Assembly (NCBI GenBank): GCA_021292105.1
Contig: CM037874.1
Location: forward strand, 36,320,185-36,384,184
Length of the DNA stretch: 64,000 nt
Reading direction: 5' to 3'
From: Anadara kagoshimensis
Lineage: Eukaryota; Mollusca; Bivalvia; Arcoida; Arcidae
Position numbers and translations under genes: made by a program. Below, in pieces: positions 47,361 to 56,093 of this stretch (positions within the stretch are counted from its first letter, which is position 1; each line of letters opens with the position of its first letter). Under the pieces are notes generated by a model that did no database searches, had not been told where the DNA came from, and was given only the letters and a program-made list of their open reading frames with translations.

Positions 47361-48084
47361 TTTCAGCTATAACAACAGTTCAAGTTTCTGTATTTAACAA
47401 TATTAAGAACATATATACGTTTATGTTTAAATAAAAAGAAAAAAAACATACACAAATAGAAAAATATATATTAATATATTTTAATTTAAGCTGGAGGACT
47501 GACTCTCTCATTAATTAATTAGATGAACTTACATAAATTGCTAATAACAGATACATTTAAGGTGAGAATATTTGGAAATCATTAGCCAAATAGGTGCAAA
47601 AACCTCAGGTTTTCGCTACATCCGGGTCCTTGTTTTGTTACTCTTTTTCGAGTAAAGCCAATTATATATTTTCAAGCTGTTTTTATAATTACAAGTCGAT
47701 TGTGAACGCTTATTTTTAGAACATCAAATTTGGATACAGAATTATCCAAATAAATGGATGAATGCGTAATATGCAATATTTCAGTTACTTCCCTTACCTT
47801 TTAAGGATAAGAAGGTGGCGTTGTTGGACACAAATTTTTCAGTTTGAAATGAAATTTTAAAAAAAAAATTACGGAGTGTGCAGACTTTTCTAATAAGATT
47901 TTTAGCAGAGACTAACTTTATACATTAGGTTACTTTCAAATAAAATGTTACAACTAGAAAATAATTGTAAAATTTTGTAAAATCTGGCCATGATCTCTGC
48001 AAAGCGGGGTTTTAGTTATTACAGTAAATATGGTATAGTAGATTTTTCGACGTTAGAATGTATCATGAGCGTAAGAAAATTAAT

Positions 48085-48156
48085 AGGGGACACCCGGGTT
48101 CGAACCGGGGACCTCTCGATCTGCAGTCGAATGCTCTACCACTGAGCTATATCCCC
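48085..48156 (-). tRNA. tRNA-Cys (GCA)
   Basis: 72 bases fold as a full cloverleaf. The acceptor stem GGGGATA pairs with TGTCCCC, with a T discriminator. The D arm is AGCTCAGTGGTAGAGC. The anticodon loop CTGCAGA gives anticodon GCA. The T arm is CCCGG TTCGAAC CCGGG. A-box and B-box are both intact and there is no intron. The short T-run expected for a Pol III terminator is not obvious directly downstream. Two truncated relatives are in the palindrome arms. Confidence 0.9.
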
Positions 48157-48255
48157 TATACAATAACCTCTATCGGTATCAATTATCTTTATTTAAGACC
48201 TGCCATGTGTTACCATGTCATTGATCGCTGTTACCTTGTTCATTTCATGATTATA

Positions 48256-48480
48256 AGGTAAACAACATTGACCTGTCCGTTTGACCTTTCATAAGGAATA
48301 TTCATATAGGAGGGTCCACCTAATAAATGGGTAGTGTTAAGATTCAAGTTAATGCATACACAATACTCTTTGAGGTGAGTATATCTCATGATGTAACCAG
48401 AATTAACACCTGTGAATGTACTTCGTCCGTGATAAATATTTAAATGAAAGTTCAAGCGGACAGGTCAAAGTTGTTTTCCT
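48256..48480. mobile_element. 225-bp MITE (AAACAACWTTGACCTGTCCG ends)
   Basis: Inverted ends AGGTAAACAACATTGACCTG and CAGGTCAAAGTTGTTTTCCT, about 36 bases each, TA-flanked. Intact relative of the interrupted element at 19195..19708. A second inverted pair at 48700..48960 (GGTGAAATCCGTTTGCG / CACGGATTTCACC) may be another unrelated element. Confidence 0.8.
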
Positions 48481-48689
48481 ATACATGCCTCATGTATATT
48501 TAAATTCTTTTGCAATCAAGTTTGAATATTTTTATATCACCGTTTAAACTTCCTGAGATAGCAATTCATTTGCATAACATAATTGAAGCTTACATAATTG
48601 TCAAACGTGTCTCGTACATGGTAAACGCGGTTTTTTAATCATAGCAATCTTCTTAATTTTTTTTATATAATGTATTTATTATAGATTTT

Positions 48690-48965
48690 GATGGTTTAAA
48701 ATTTGAGGTGAAATCCGTTTGCGCCAGTTTAGCGTCCTTTTCCGTCACAACCTATTTTCGCCAGTATATCATTTCCTCCACTAGCTTTTTTTCCCCTTAT
48801 TACGTTTGCGCCAATATAGTACCCAACTGCCTCAATTTATTGAGAGTGCCGAGATATGAACACGGATTTCACCTCAAATTTAAACCTTCAAACAAGTATA
48901 GTAAATACATTATATAAGATATTTAGAAGATTGCTATGATTAAAAAACAGCGTTTACGGGACATA
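48690..48965. mobile_element. Possible inverted-repeat element
   Basis: AATTTGAGGTGAAATCCGT near 48700 is reversed near 48860 (CACGGATTTCACCTCAAATTT). The outer flanks (ACGCGGTTTTTTAATCATAG / CTATGATTAAAAAACAGCG) also pair. Total about 310 bases from 48625 to 48960. Ends and family unclear. Confidence 0.6.
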
Positions 48966-49464
48966 ATTGACGATTGTGTTCAGAGATGTGACCAATAATT
49001 TGGCTTCCCTCACCCTTTATCCGGAATGGGGATATGTAGATAAAGCCCAAAAATAATTTAATATCACTCCACATAAAAATTTAATATTTTGATACATAAT
49101 CAACAGTCATATCAATAGCTAGAACTTACAGCTCATCACACACATGTATACACACCATACTTGACCTGTAAAAGGCTAACTAGTACAATAGTCTTTCGGA
49201 TGAGCCTCAACACCGAGGTCCAATGTCTTAATGCATGCTAAAGACCACGCTGTAAAATTCGAAAAATGGTAGGTCACCTATGGCCGCTTCAGAGGACTCT
49301 TACAACTTGAAGCGATTTGAAATAGACTGAGCAAGATATAAAGAATAAATGTGTATTTAAACCTCACTACCTGTTTAATGTATACACTTTCACAGCTTTT
49401 TTATATAAAGAACGTTTTCGCTTGTAAAATGAGGTATAAAAGTCCCTTAAAATTAATTGATGTC

Positions 49465-49675
49465 TCTGTGTCCAGGATTGCCCTGGTTATATTTGAAGTC
49501 CCGTAGTTTCATGTTGTTTCCACACAATTTTGCTAGCTAAACAGGAGGTGCTTACCCTTCCGGAAAACCCGGCCTCACTTCCCTGGTGGAAGTTCACGTG
49601 TCTTACCTAACTTGTCAGTTCCAAAGTGTTCACTTAGCTTATGGATTGTGATTCGGACATGGATTAGTATGTTTG
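49465..49675 (+). repeat. Family A copy next to retrotransposon
   Basis: Good copy: CTCACTTCCCTGGTGGAAGT, TTACCTAACTTGTCAGTTCC and end TTAGTATGTTTGTTTTTGAT. The retrotransposon inserted about 25 bases beyond its end. Confidence 0.7.
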
Positions 49676-49705
49676 TTTTTGATTATGAAGGTAAAGCATC
49701 GAACA

Positions 49706-49931
49706 TGTAATATATTCTCGTGGTCAGGGTGTTATATATGATACATGAATGATTAAGACAACACGTCTATTCATGTAGGTGGACATTTTTTAATACTCAC
49801 AACCATTCTGACGTCAGATAATGCATACGTCATAAACCTATAAATTGGGGTTTACATACAGATATTCATGGGGTATTCATTCATAATTCAAAGAGAAATA
49901 ACTCTAAGTCTTATTAGTCCATAATATAACA
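49706..49931 (-). repeat. 3' LTR (226 bp)
   Basis: Starts TGTAATATATTC and ends CATAATATAACA on the plus strand. Carries two TGACGTCA-like motifs (CTGACGTCAG and TACGTCA) that could bind CREB/ATF factors. Confidence 0.95.
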
Positions 49932-49950
49932 TCCCCTTCCTTTTAAACTG
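49932..49950 (-). promoter_or_regulatory. Polypurine tract
   Basis: On the element strand AAAAGGAAGGGGA ends directly against the 3' LTR, as needed for plus-strand DNA priming. Confidence 0.85.
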
Positions 49951-50053
49951 AATAAAAGTCACTGAAACACATTGCCACATCTGATATTAATGTCACTAAT
50001 TTGTGAAACTTGAAATAAAACGTCAACGTAATAAACAAGAACAAAGTAAGTAT

Positions 50054-53000
50054 TTACATGGATGGAATAATCCTGGGTTTAACCTCACGACCAGAGCGTG
50101 TTATATATGGCTGTGAGGGTAAGTTGGACATGGTGATAGGCCCAGGTGATTTAACTGGATCCGACACTGATTTAACTGTCTCCGACACTGGTGCACTTTG
50201 AGAATTTATATTATCCGCGAGCGTGCGATACTCTGGTTCTGTAATTTGTTCGCGTTTCTCCGCTGTTGGCAAGATGTGTGATGTATTGCGGCGATAAATC
50301 GTACCGTTTTGATCTAGCAATGAAAAAGAACGACCGTTATGTTTGTTAACTATAACGGCTGGATTCCATTTTTTGTCAAACTTTTGAAAGCGAACAGATT
50401 CTCCAACTTCCGGTGTTTTTCTTGGTTTAGCATTTTTATCGTATTGTTTTTTCGCACGCATTCGGCTAGATATCATTTTATCACGCGCATTAACTGGTAT
50501 TTCCGGAACCATGTGCTGAACGGTAACTGGTAATGCGGCACGTAATCTACGTCCCATCAGAAGCTGAGATGGTGATGAGCCTATATCAAGCGGTGTTGTA
50601 CGATATTCAAGCAAGCTAATAAGTGGATCAATGCCTGATAACTTCGATTTTGTAAAAAGACGCTTAACAGTTTGAACTGTTCTTTCGGCAAGACCGTTAC
50701 TTTGTGGATATCTCGGGCTTGAGGTAACATGTGTAAAATTCCATGTTCTGGCGAAATCGGTGAATTCGCTCGAAGTATACTGCATCGCGTTGTCCGAAAC
50801 TACCTTTTCCGGGATGCCGTGACGCGAAAAAGCATTCTTACACTTACTGATAACAGTGCTACTGAGAGTATTACACAGCTGGTATACTTCGAAATACCTA
50901 CTGTAATAATCGACTATGACCATATAATCTTTGTGATCCCAATAAAACAGATCTGTAGCGACTACCTGCCAAGGGTAATCTGGAACATCTGAGCAAATCA
51001 GAGGTTCTTTTTGAGGCGAGTTCCGGTTCTCCTGACATACAGCACATTGCTTAACGACATTCGTGATATCGTCGGTCATTTTCGGCCAAAATAGTACATC
51101 TCGAGCTCGTTGGATAGATCTTTCGATACCCATGTGACCACTATGTATTGCATTGAGCATGTAAGACCTCATGCTAAGCGGTATCACTATTTTATCGGCT
51201 TTGAAAATTATACCATCTATGACAGATAACTCGTCTCTGTAATTCCAGAACTCAATAACGGATGAATGGCATTGACGTCGGAGGTGTGGCCAACCTTCAT
51301 CGATGATTTCCATGAGTTTGCTAAGTATCTTATCTTTTTGTGTTTCGGTGCGGATTTCGTGTAAGCGACAATCGCTAACCGGTACGTTAGCTAAGACAAA
51401 ATGTACTTGTAATTCTACCTTGTCCGATAAATTTACTGTAGTGTCTTCCGAATAGTTACGGCTTAGCGTATCCGCGACAGGTATGTCCTTTCCGGGCTTA
51501 TAGCGAATGTCCAAGTCGTATTTTTGTATGCTGAAAAGCATTCGCTGCAATCTTGGTGGCGCGACATGTAATGGTTTCTTAGCAATGACTTCGAGAGGCT
51601 TGTGATCTGTTTCGACGGTCACTTTCCGTCCGTAAACATACTCATGAAACCTATGACAACCAAATACGATTCCAAGCATTTCGCGTTCAATATTTGCGTA
51701 ATTTTGTTCGGTAAACGTCAACGATTTCGATGCGTAACATACTGGTCTTCCGTCTTGAAGTAACGCAGCGCCCAATCCGTATTTGCTAGCATCAACCTGT
51801 AACGTAAGCTGTTTCTGCGGGTCAAAATACGCAAGGACAGGACTCTTGGTAATAATGTCTTTGACTCGGTTAAACGCTTGTGACTGAGGTGTATCCCATA
51901 CAAACTCGTTGGTTTTTATAAGTAACTGACGAAGTGGTGCGGTTACTTCTGAAACGTTAGGCGCGAATTTGGCTAGATAATTAACTAGGCCAAGAAATGT
52001 CTCTAGTTCGCCCTGGTTCTTCGGCGGTTTCATGTCGTGTATAGCAGATACTTTGTTAGGATCTGGTTTGAGACCAGATGATGTGAGCAAGTGACCGAAA
52101 TAGCGAACTTCCGTAACGCCTACCTCTAACTTGTCTACATTGAAACGGATGCCCTTGTGGCGACTTCTATCGAGCACTCTTCGCAAATTCAGGTCATGTT
52201 CCAAACGTGTACTACCATATACAAGGATATCGTCAACGATTGTGACAACTCCTTGAATACCTTCGAGGCATTCATCAACCTTTCGCTGGAATTCGTCTTG
52301 TGAAGATTTCAATCCGAACGGTAAGCGTAGATAACGGTACCTACCGTAAGGCGTGTTAAATGTAGTAAGTAACGACGATTCGTGATCCAGCTTGATCGCC
52401 CAGTAGCCTGATCTGGCATCTAATTTCGTAAAGTACTTGGCGTTTGTTAATTGTGGCAATATGTCGTCTAGTGTACGGAGCGGGTAATGTGGCCTTTTGA
52501 TTGCCTTGTTTAAGTCTTGCGGATCAAGACATACGCGCAGATTTCCGGAGCTTTTCTCCACAACTACAAGAGAATTAACCCAATTAGTCGGTTCGGTTAC
52601 CTTGGTAATGATATTCAGACTTTCCATTCGATCTAGTTCCGCTTTAAGTCTGTCGCGAACAGCGACCGGAACGCGTCTCGGCGGGTGAACCACGGGTTCG
52701 ACCGATGGATCTACATGAATCTTGCACTCACCAGGGAAATTACCGATACCTTTGAATATATCTCCATAATCCGAGAGAACGGATTCCTTGTTCATCGGAA
52801 CTCCGCCTTCGATTATCGCGTTTGGTACAGTCTCGACAGCATAGACAAATTGTATTATCTCAAATGCAACGCAATCTCCAAGACCTAATATCGGAGGTGA
52901 ATCGGTGTCGATGACGTAAACCTCTATATCGCGGGTAATATCGCGATACTGGCACTTGACCGTTCCGAATCCGACAGCGCGTAGTGAACCACCGTTATAT

Positions 53001-54091
53001 GCCGATAATGTACGATCTGACCTATGAAGTGACTTTTTGATATTTAATTTTTGATATTCCTTCAAAGGAATTATGTTAACTTGGGATCCTGTGTCTAGTT
53101 TGAACTTAATTGGGACTGAACTTGGACCAATAGCACAAGTTGCAAATGCCTTATCTTGTTGTACATTAAGTTTACCATTACTTTCATTAATGGAATCAAT
53201 AAACAAGTCTGGATCTGGGGCAGAACTTGGACTATGGGACAGGGACGCCTCTGGTTGTGGGTTACCTGTAATTTCATTAACATTCACATGTTTAGATCTG
53301 CACATTTTAGCAAAATGGTTAAGTTTATGACAGTTATTACATTTTCTGCCTTTAGCAGGGCAAATGTCAGATTTGTTATGTCTATTACCACAATTACCAC
53401 ACTGTGAATAAGAGTCACTGTGACGTCCACCATGTGCTTTGCCGTGTCCTCCTCGGTGACCTTCATGACGACGTTTTTGAAATCTGTGTCCCGATGCGGC
53501 TGCTGTCCTAAGTGAATGCACATCCGAAGTCGATGACAATGTTGATGGCTGTCCTGACATTAACTTAAGCTGCTCTCGCGAATATTCATGTGACTGAGCT
53601 ATGCTGATAGCTTTCTCAAGTGTCAATGTTTGTCCTTCCTGGATAAGCTTTTCTCTGACCTTGACAGAATTTGTCCCAAAAACAATACGATCTCGTATCA
53701 TTTCATTTGCATTTGTATAATTACAGTCTTTCACTATAAGACGCAATTTGGTTACATATTGTTCAATAGATTGTGTTCCCTGCAGTTCATTACTAAATTT
53801 GTACCTCGCAAATATCGGGTTGAGTTTCGGTTGTACATGTTGCTGGAATTTATCAAGATGGGGTTTGAGCTTCTTCCTGTCATCGCCCGTTAATTCCCAT
53901 GTATTGTAGATGTCCCGACCACGGTCGCCAACCCAAAGAAGTAAGTAGTTTACCTTGACGTCTTCCTCTTTCTCCTTGAGAGGTCCTTGAAAAATCAAGT
54001 TCACGTGGCATGTGAATTTTTTCCACGCCTCTGGAAGATTACTGCTGTCCCAGTCCATACAGGGAGTCGGAATACCACTAAGGTCTGTCAT
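50054..54091 (-). CDS. Gag-Pol polyprotein, Ty3/gypsy, Steamer-like
   Basis: A single 1,345-residue frame with no stop. Gag occupies about 1-290, with two zinc knuckles at 231-264 (the second is CNNCHKLNHFAKMC, the first slightly unusual in spacing). The aspartic protease has DTG at 333-335. Reverse transcriptase spans about 480-660 with KLDAR (558) and IVDD (618-621). RNase H spans about 760-880 with QVDAS (767) and TDHKP (829). Integrase has the zinc-binding HSGH...CAVC region (983-1019) and catalytic D1047, D1100 and E1136, exactly 35 residues between the last two. A basic tail follows. All key residues are present, so the protein looks functional. The frame is open throughout and its codon use is less AT-rich than the surroundings. 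Length is close to the 1.3-kilo-residue Gag-Pol of Steamer. Confidence 0.95.
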   Translation of the reverse strand: MTDLSGIPTPCMDWDSSNLPEAWKKFTCHVNLIFQGPLKEKEEDVKVNYLLLWVGDRGRDIYNTWELTGDDRKKLKPHLDKFQQHVQPKLNPIFARYKFSNELQGTQSIEQYVTKLRLIVKDCNYTNANEMIRDRIVFGTNSVKVREKLIQEGQTLTLEKAISIAQSHEYSREQLKLMSGQPSTLSSTSDVHSLRTAAASGHRFQKRRHEGHRGGHGKAHGGRHSDSYSQCGNCGNRHNKSDICPAKGRKCNNCHKLNHFAKMCRSKHVNVNEITGNPQPEASLSHSPSSAPDPDLFIDSINESNGKLNVQQDKAFATCAIGPSSVPIKFKLDTGSQVNIIPLKEYQKLNIKKSLHRSDRTLSAYNGGSLRAVGFGTVKCQYRDITRDIEVYVIDTDSPPILGLGDCVAFEIIQFVYAVETVPNAIIEGGVPMNKESVLSDYGDIFKGIGNFPGECKIHVDPSVEPVVHPPRRVPVAVRDRLKAELDRMESLNIITKVTEPTNWVNSLVVVEKSSGNLRVCLDPQDLNKAIKRPHYPLRTLDDILPQLTNAKYFTKLDARSGYWAIKLDHESSLLTTFNTPYGRYRYLRLPFGLKSSQDEFQRKVDECLEGIQGVVTIVDDILVYGSTRLEHDLNLRRVLDRSRHKGIRFNVDKLEVGVTEVRYFGHLLTSSGLKPDPNKVSAIHDMKPPKNQGELETFLGLVNYLAKFAPNVSEVTAPLRQLLIKTNEFVWDTPQSQAFNRVKDIITKSPVLAYFDPQKQLTLQVDASKYGLGAALLQDGRPVCYASKSLTFTEQNYANIEREMLGIVFGCHRFHEYVYGRKVTVETDHKPLEVIAKKPLHVAPPRLQRMLFSIQKYDLDIRYKPGKDIPVADTLSRNYSEDTTVNLSDKVELQVHFVLANVPVSDCRLHEIRTETQKDKILSKLMEIIDEGWPHLRRQCHSSVIEFWNYRDELSVIDGIIFKADKIVIPLSMRSYMLNAIHSGHMGIERSIQRARDVLFWPKMTDDITNVVKQCAVCQENRNSPQKEPLICSDVPDYPWQVVATDLFYWDHKDYMVIVDYYSRYFEVYQLCNTLSSTVISKCKNAFSRHGIPEKVVSDNAMQYTSSEFTDFARTWNFTHVTSSPRYPQSNGLAERTVQTVKRLFTKSKLSGIDPLISLLEYRTTPLDIGSSPSQLLMGRRLRAALPVTVQHMVPEIPVNARDKMISSRMRAKKQYDKNAKPRKTPEVGESVRFQKFDKKWNPAVIVNKHNGRSFSLLDQNGTIYRRNTSHILPTAEKREQITEPEYRTLADNINSQSAPVSETVKSVSDPVKSPGPITMSNLPSQPYITRSGREVKPRIIPSM

Positions 54092-54115
54092 TTCCTATGC
54101 AATAAAGTCGCATTT

Positions 54116-54128
54116 ACTTCTGACACCA
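54116..54128 (-). promoter_or_regulatory. Primer binding site, tRNA-Leu type
   Basis: On the element strand TGGTGTCAGAAGT starts directly at the LTR end. It is complementary to the 3' end of metazoan tRNA-Leu (ACTTCTGACACCA), the primer reported for Steamer. Confidence 0.8.
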
Positions 54129-54352
54129 TGTAATATATTCTCGTGGTCAGGGTGTTATGATACATGAATGATTAAGACAACACGTCTATTCATGTAGGTG
54201 GACATTTTTTAATACTCACAACCATTCTGACGTCAGATAATGCATACGTCATAAACCTATAAATTGGGGTTTACATACAGATATTCATGGGGTATATTCA
54301 TTCATAATTCAAAGAGAAATAACTCTAAGTCTTATTAGTCCATAATATAACA
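54129..54352 (-). repeat. 5' LTR (224 bp)
   Basis: Same sequence as the 3' LTR except two short indels (TATA repeat near the start, TA near the end). As the 5' LTR it would hold the promoter; read on the element strand the TGACGTCA-type motifs lie in its middle. Confidence 0.95.
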
Positions 54353-54389
54353 GAACATAGTGAGTTTTTAAATATTTTTACTTGCCCAG

Positions 54390-54559
54390 TATCATTGTCC
54401 ATCTATTATTTCAGGAATACACATACTAGTGGAGGAAAGTCCTTTTTGAACAAGAATGCCGCTGTAATATTTCTCCGCACAAAAAGGCACACATGTGGTG
54501 GTACTCATGGAAATATATGTAGTTTTGAAGGGTATTGGGAAATTTGTAAGGAATGCACG
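54390..54559 (+). CDS. Candidate Cys-rich peptide exon
   Basis: Open from an acceptor-like TTACTTGCCCAG to a donor-like GCACG|GTATGG. It encodes SGGKSFLNKNAAVIFLRTKR, then HTCGGTHGNICSFEGYW and EICKECT, with a C-x7-C-x8-C-x2-C cysteine pattern. Phase 1 at its start matches the signal exon at 47286 and phase 0 at its end matches 56006. If so, the retrotransposon sits in the 7-kb intron before it. The peptide family is not recognised; small basic Cys-rich secreted peptides in bivalves are often antimicrobial, but that is only analogy. The alternative donor TTT|GTAAGG would truncate the frame. Confidence 0.35.
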
Positions 54560-54566
54560 GTATGGG

Positions 54567-54567
<1 letters not shown>

Positions 54568-54613
<46 letters not shown>
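54568..54613 (+). repeat. (CA)n microsatellite
   Basis: About 22 CA units, just after the candidate Cys-rich exon. The ORFs here (HTHT and VCVC runs) are artefacts. Confidence 0.95.
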
Positions 54614-54615
<2 letters not shown>

Positions 54616-55133
54616 AGAGAGCGTATACATACAGTGTATTTCTACAACAAAACATTAGTTTAGTCACGATATAGTGCCAATAAGTTTTTTTCCGCTACAT
54701 ACATGTATCTACTTTGGTTTTGCAACCCTATTCCACAGTCTATCTTGTAAACGTATTGAAATATGACGTCATTCAACGATGTCCTTGTTTATATCAGAGA
54801 CATATATGTTTCTGTTCATATGATATAGTATATTCACATATGATGCCACAGTTGTTAGACAATTGATTAAGTATAATCCATGATTAACACAAATTCAAAT
54901 CATCAATAAAAATAAACATATGATTATCAAATCCATAGTTGCATTACAATTTGCTTTAGTTTGATTATATTCCATGCACAACATACATATATGTATATGA
55001 CAGACATAGACTGTGTGTTCATATTACTACCCGATAATAGTTTGTGGCTATATCTAGTGTAATGTGGCATCATAATATGATCCCATGTAGGAGTAGATAG
55101 AAACTGATATCAATAATACATTCTATGAGGCTA

Positions 55134-55860
55134 TGTTACGCCACATAGCGGTTTTGTCGTATAAACGTGCCCGACACGTCTATGCGGGGAATTCCAATGC
55201 ATAAAGAGGTCGACCGCGTTTATGCGGCGGCATTCAATGCATAAAAATGGTGTTGCTTATAAGCGGCGCAAGGGTGCCTTTTTGACGCATAAAGAGGACT
55301 AATTTCAACGACTTAGTGTGAACCTTAAAAACAGTGTATATTTCGACAAAAACGGCGGAAGTGACATTAATGATGACGACGATGGTGACAATTGACTATT
55401 TATGTTGTCGATAATAATTATACTTGTCTGGAGGAGATGGAGGGCGGGACGATGAGAGGGCGACGACGATCTTACCGTCGACAACGGTAACTGTAATGTT
55501 TATGGTCGTTAAATTGTGATTTTGGAATTTCGACTTTTGTTTTTCCGTCCTCTAGTCTGTCCATAACTACTGTGGTATTGAAATATCTAGATAATAACAA
55601 CAATATCATCATCACTATTACTATTACTATCACCATCATGATGCTAGTGATGGTTTTAGTGTTTTTAGTGAAGGTGGTAATGATGATGGAGATGAAAGTG
55701 ATGATAGTGAAGGGTATTATGGTATCTTGGTTTAAATGTTTCTTTATGCTGCCGAAGATAGCCTTTTTGTCGCATAAAAGCGCCCTCTTTATGCGCTGAA
55801 ATTCCCTGCATAGACATGTTGGAACACGTTTATACGGCAACACTGCTATGTGGTGTTACA
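55134..55860. mobile_element. 727-bp inverted-repeat element with 6-base duplication
   Basis: Terminal inverted repeats of more than 100 bases (TGTTACGCCACATAGCGG with GCTATGTGGTGTTACA), flanked by AGGCTA on both sides (55128..55133 and 55861..55866). Subterminal GCATAAAGAGG and TTTATGCG motifs repeat several times. The middle is an irregular ATC/GAT-rich stretch. No transposase. A 6-base duplication is uncommon among cut-and-paste families, so the superfamily is open. Confidence 0.8.
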
Positions 55861-56005
55861 AGGCTATACCAAGTGATGTATTGTCGATACTTACACGACA
55901 ATCATTTCATCGTGATATCAGTCTCTGGCATATACTTTGTCATTAGTAATAGTCACATTAAATGGGTATTTGGCAACAACAAACAAACATTTTTTTTTAT
56001 TTCAG

Positions 56006-56017
56006 GAAACACTTTGA
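56006..56017 (+). CDS. Candidate terminal exon of the Cys-rich peptide gene
   Basis: A strong acceptor (TTTTTTTTTATTTCAG) ends at 56005, followed by GAA ACA CTT TGA. It would add ETL and a stop to the exon at 54390..54559. The acceptor is convincing; the join is inference. Confidence 0.25.
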   Translation, partial: ETL

Positions 56018-56093
56018 CATCATGTTAAGTTTCCAACTGTGACTTTAGTCAGAGATATAGGGCAAACAGAGGAGAGATTGATATTATCATACA

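Larger units (their letters stand above)
49706..54352 (-). mobile_element. Intact Steamer-like gypsy (Ty3) retrotransposon
   Basis: Complete 4,647-bp element on the minus strand. The 5' LTR is 54129..54352 and the 3' LTR 49706..49931, with TG...CA ends. It is flanked by the 5-base duplication GAACA (49701..49705 and 54353..54357). The LTRs differ only by a 4-base and a 2-base length change, with no base substitutions that I can find, so insertion is recent. It has a tRNA-Leu-type primer site, a polypurine tract and one uninterrupted gag-pol ORF. Layout and primer type match Steamer, the bivalve gypsy element amplified in clam transmissible leukaemia, and its relatives. No env gene. Confidence 0.9.

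Noticed and set aside
50339-53893. Several plus-strand ORFs across the retrotransposon
   Set aside because: Antisense shadows of the intact gag-pol frame.
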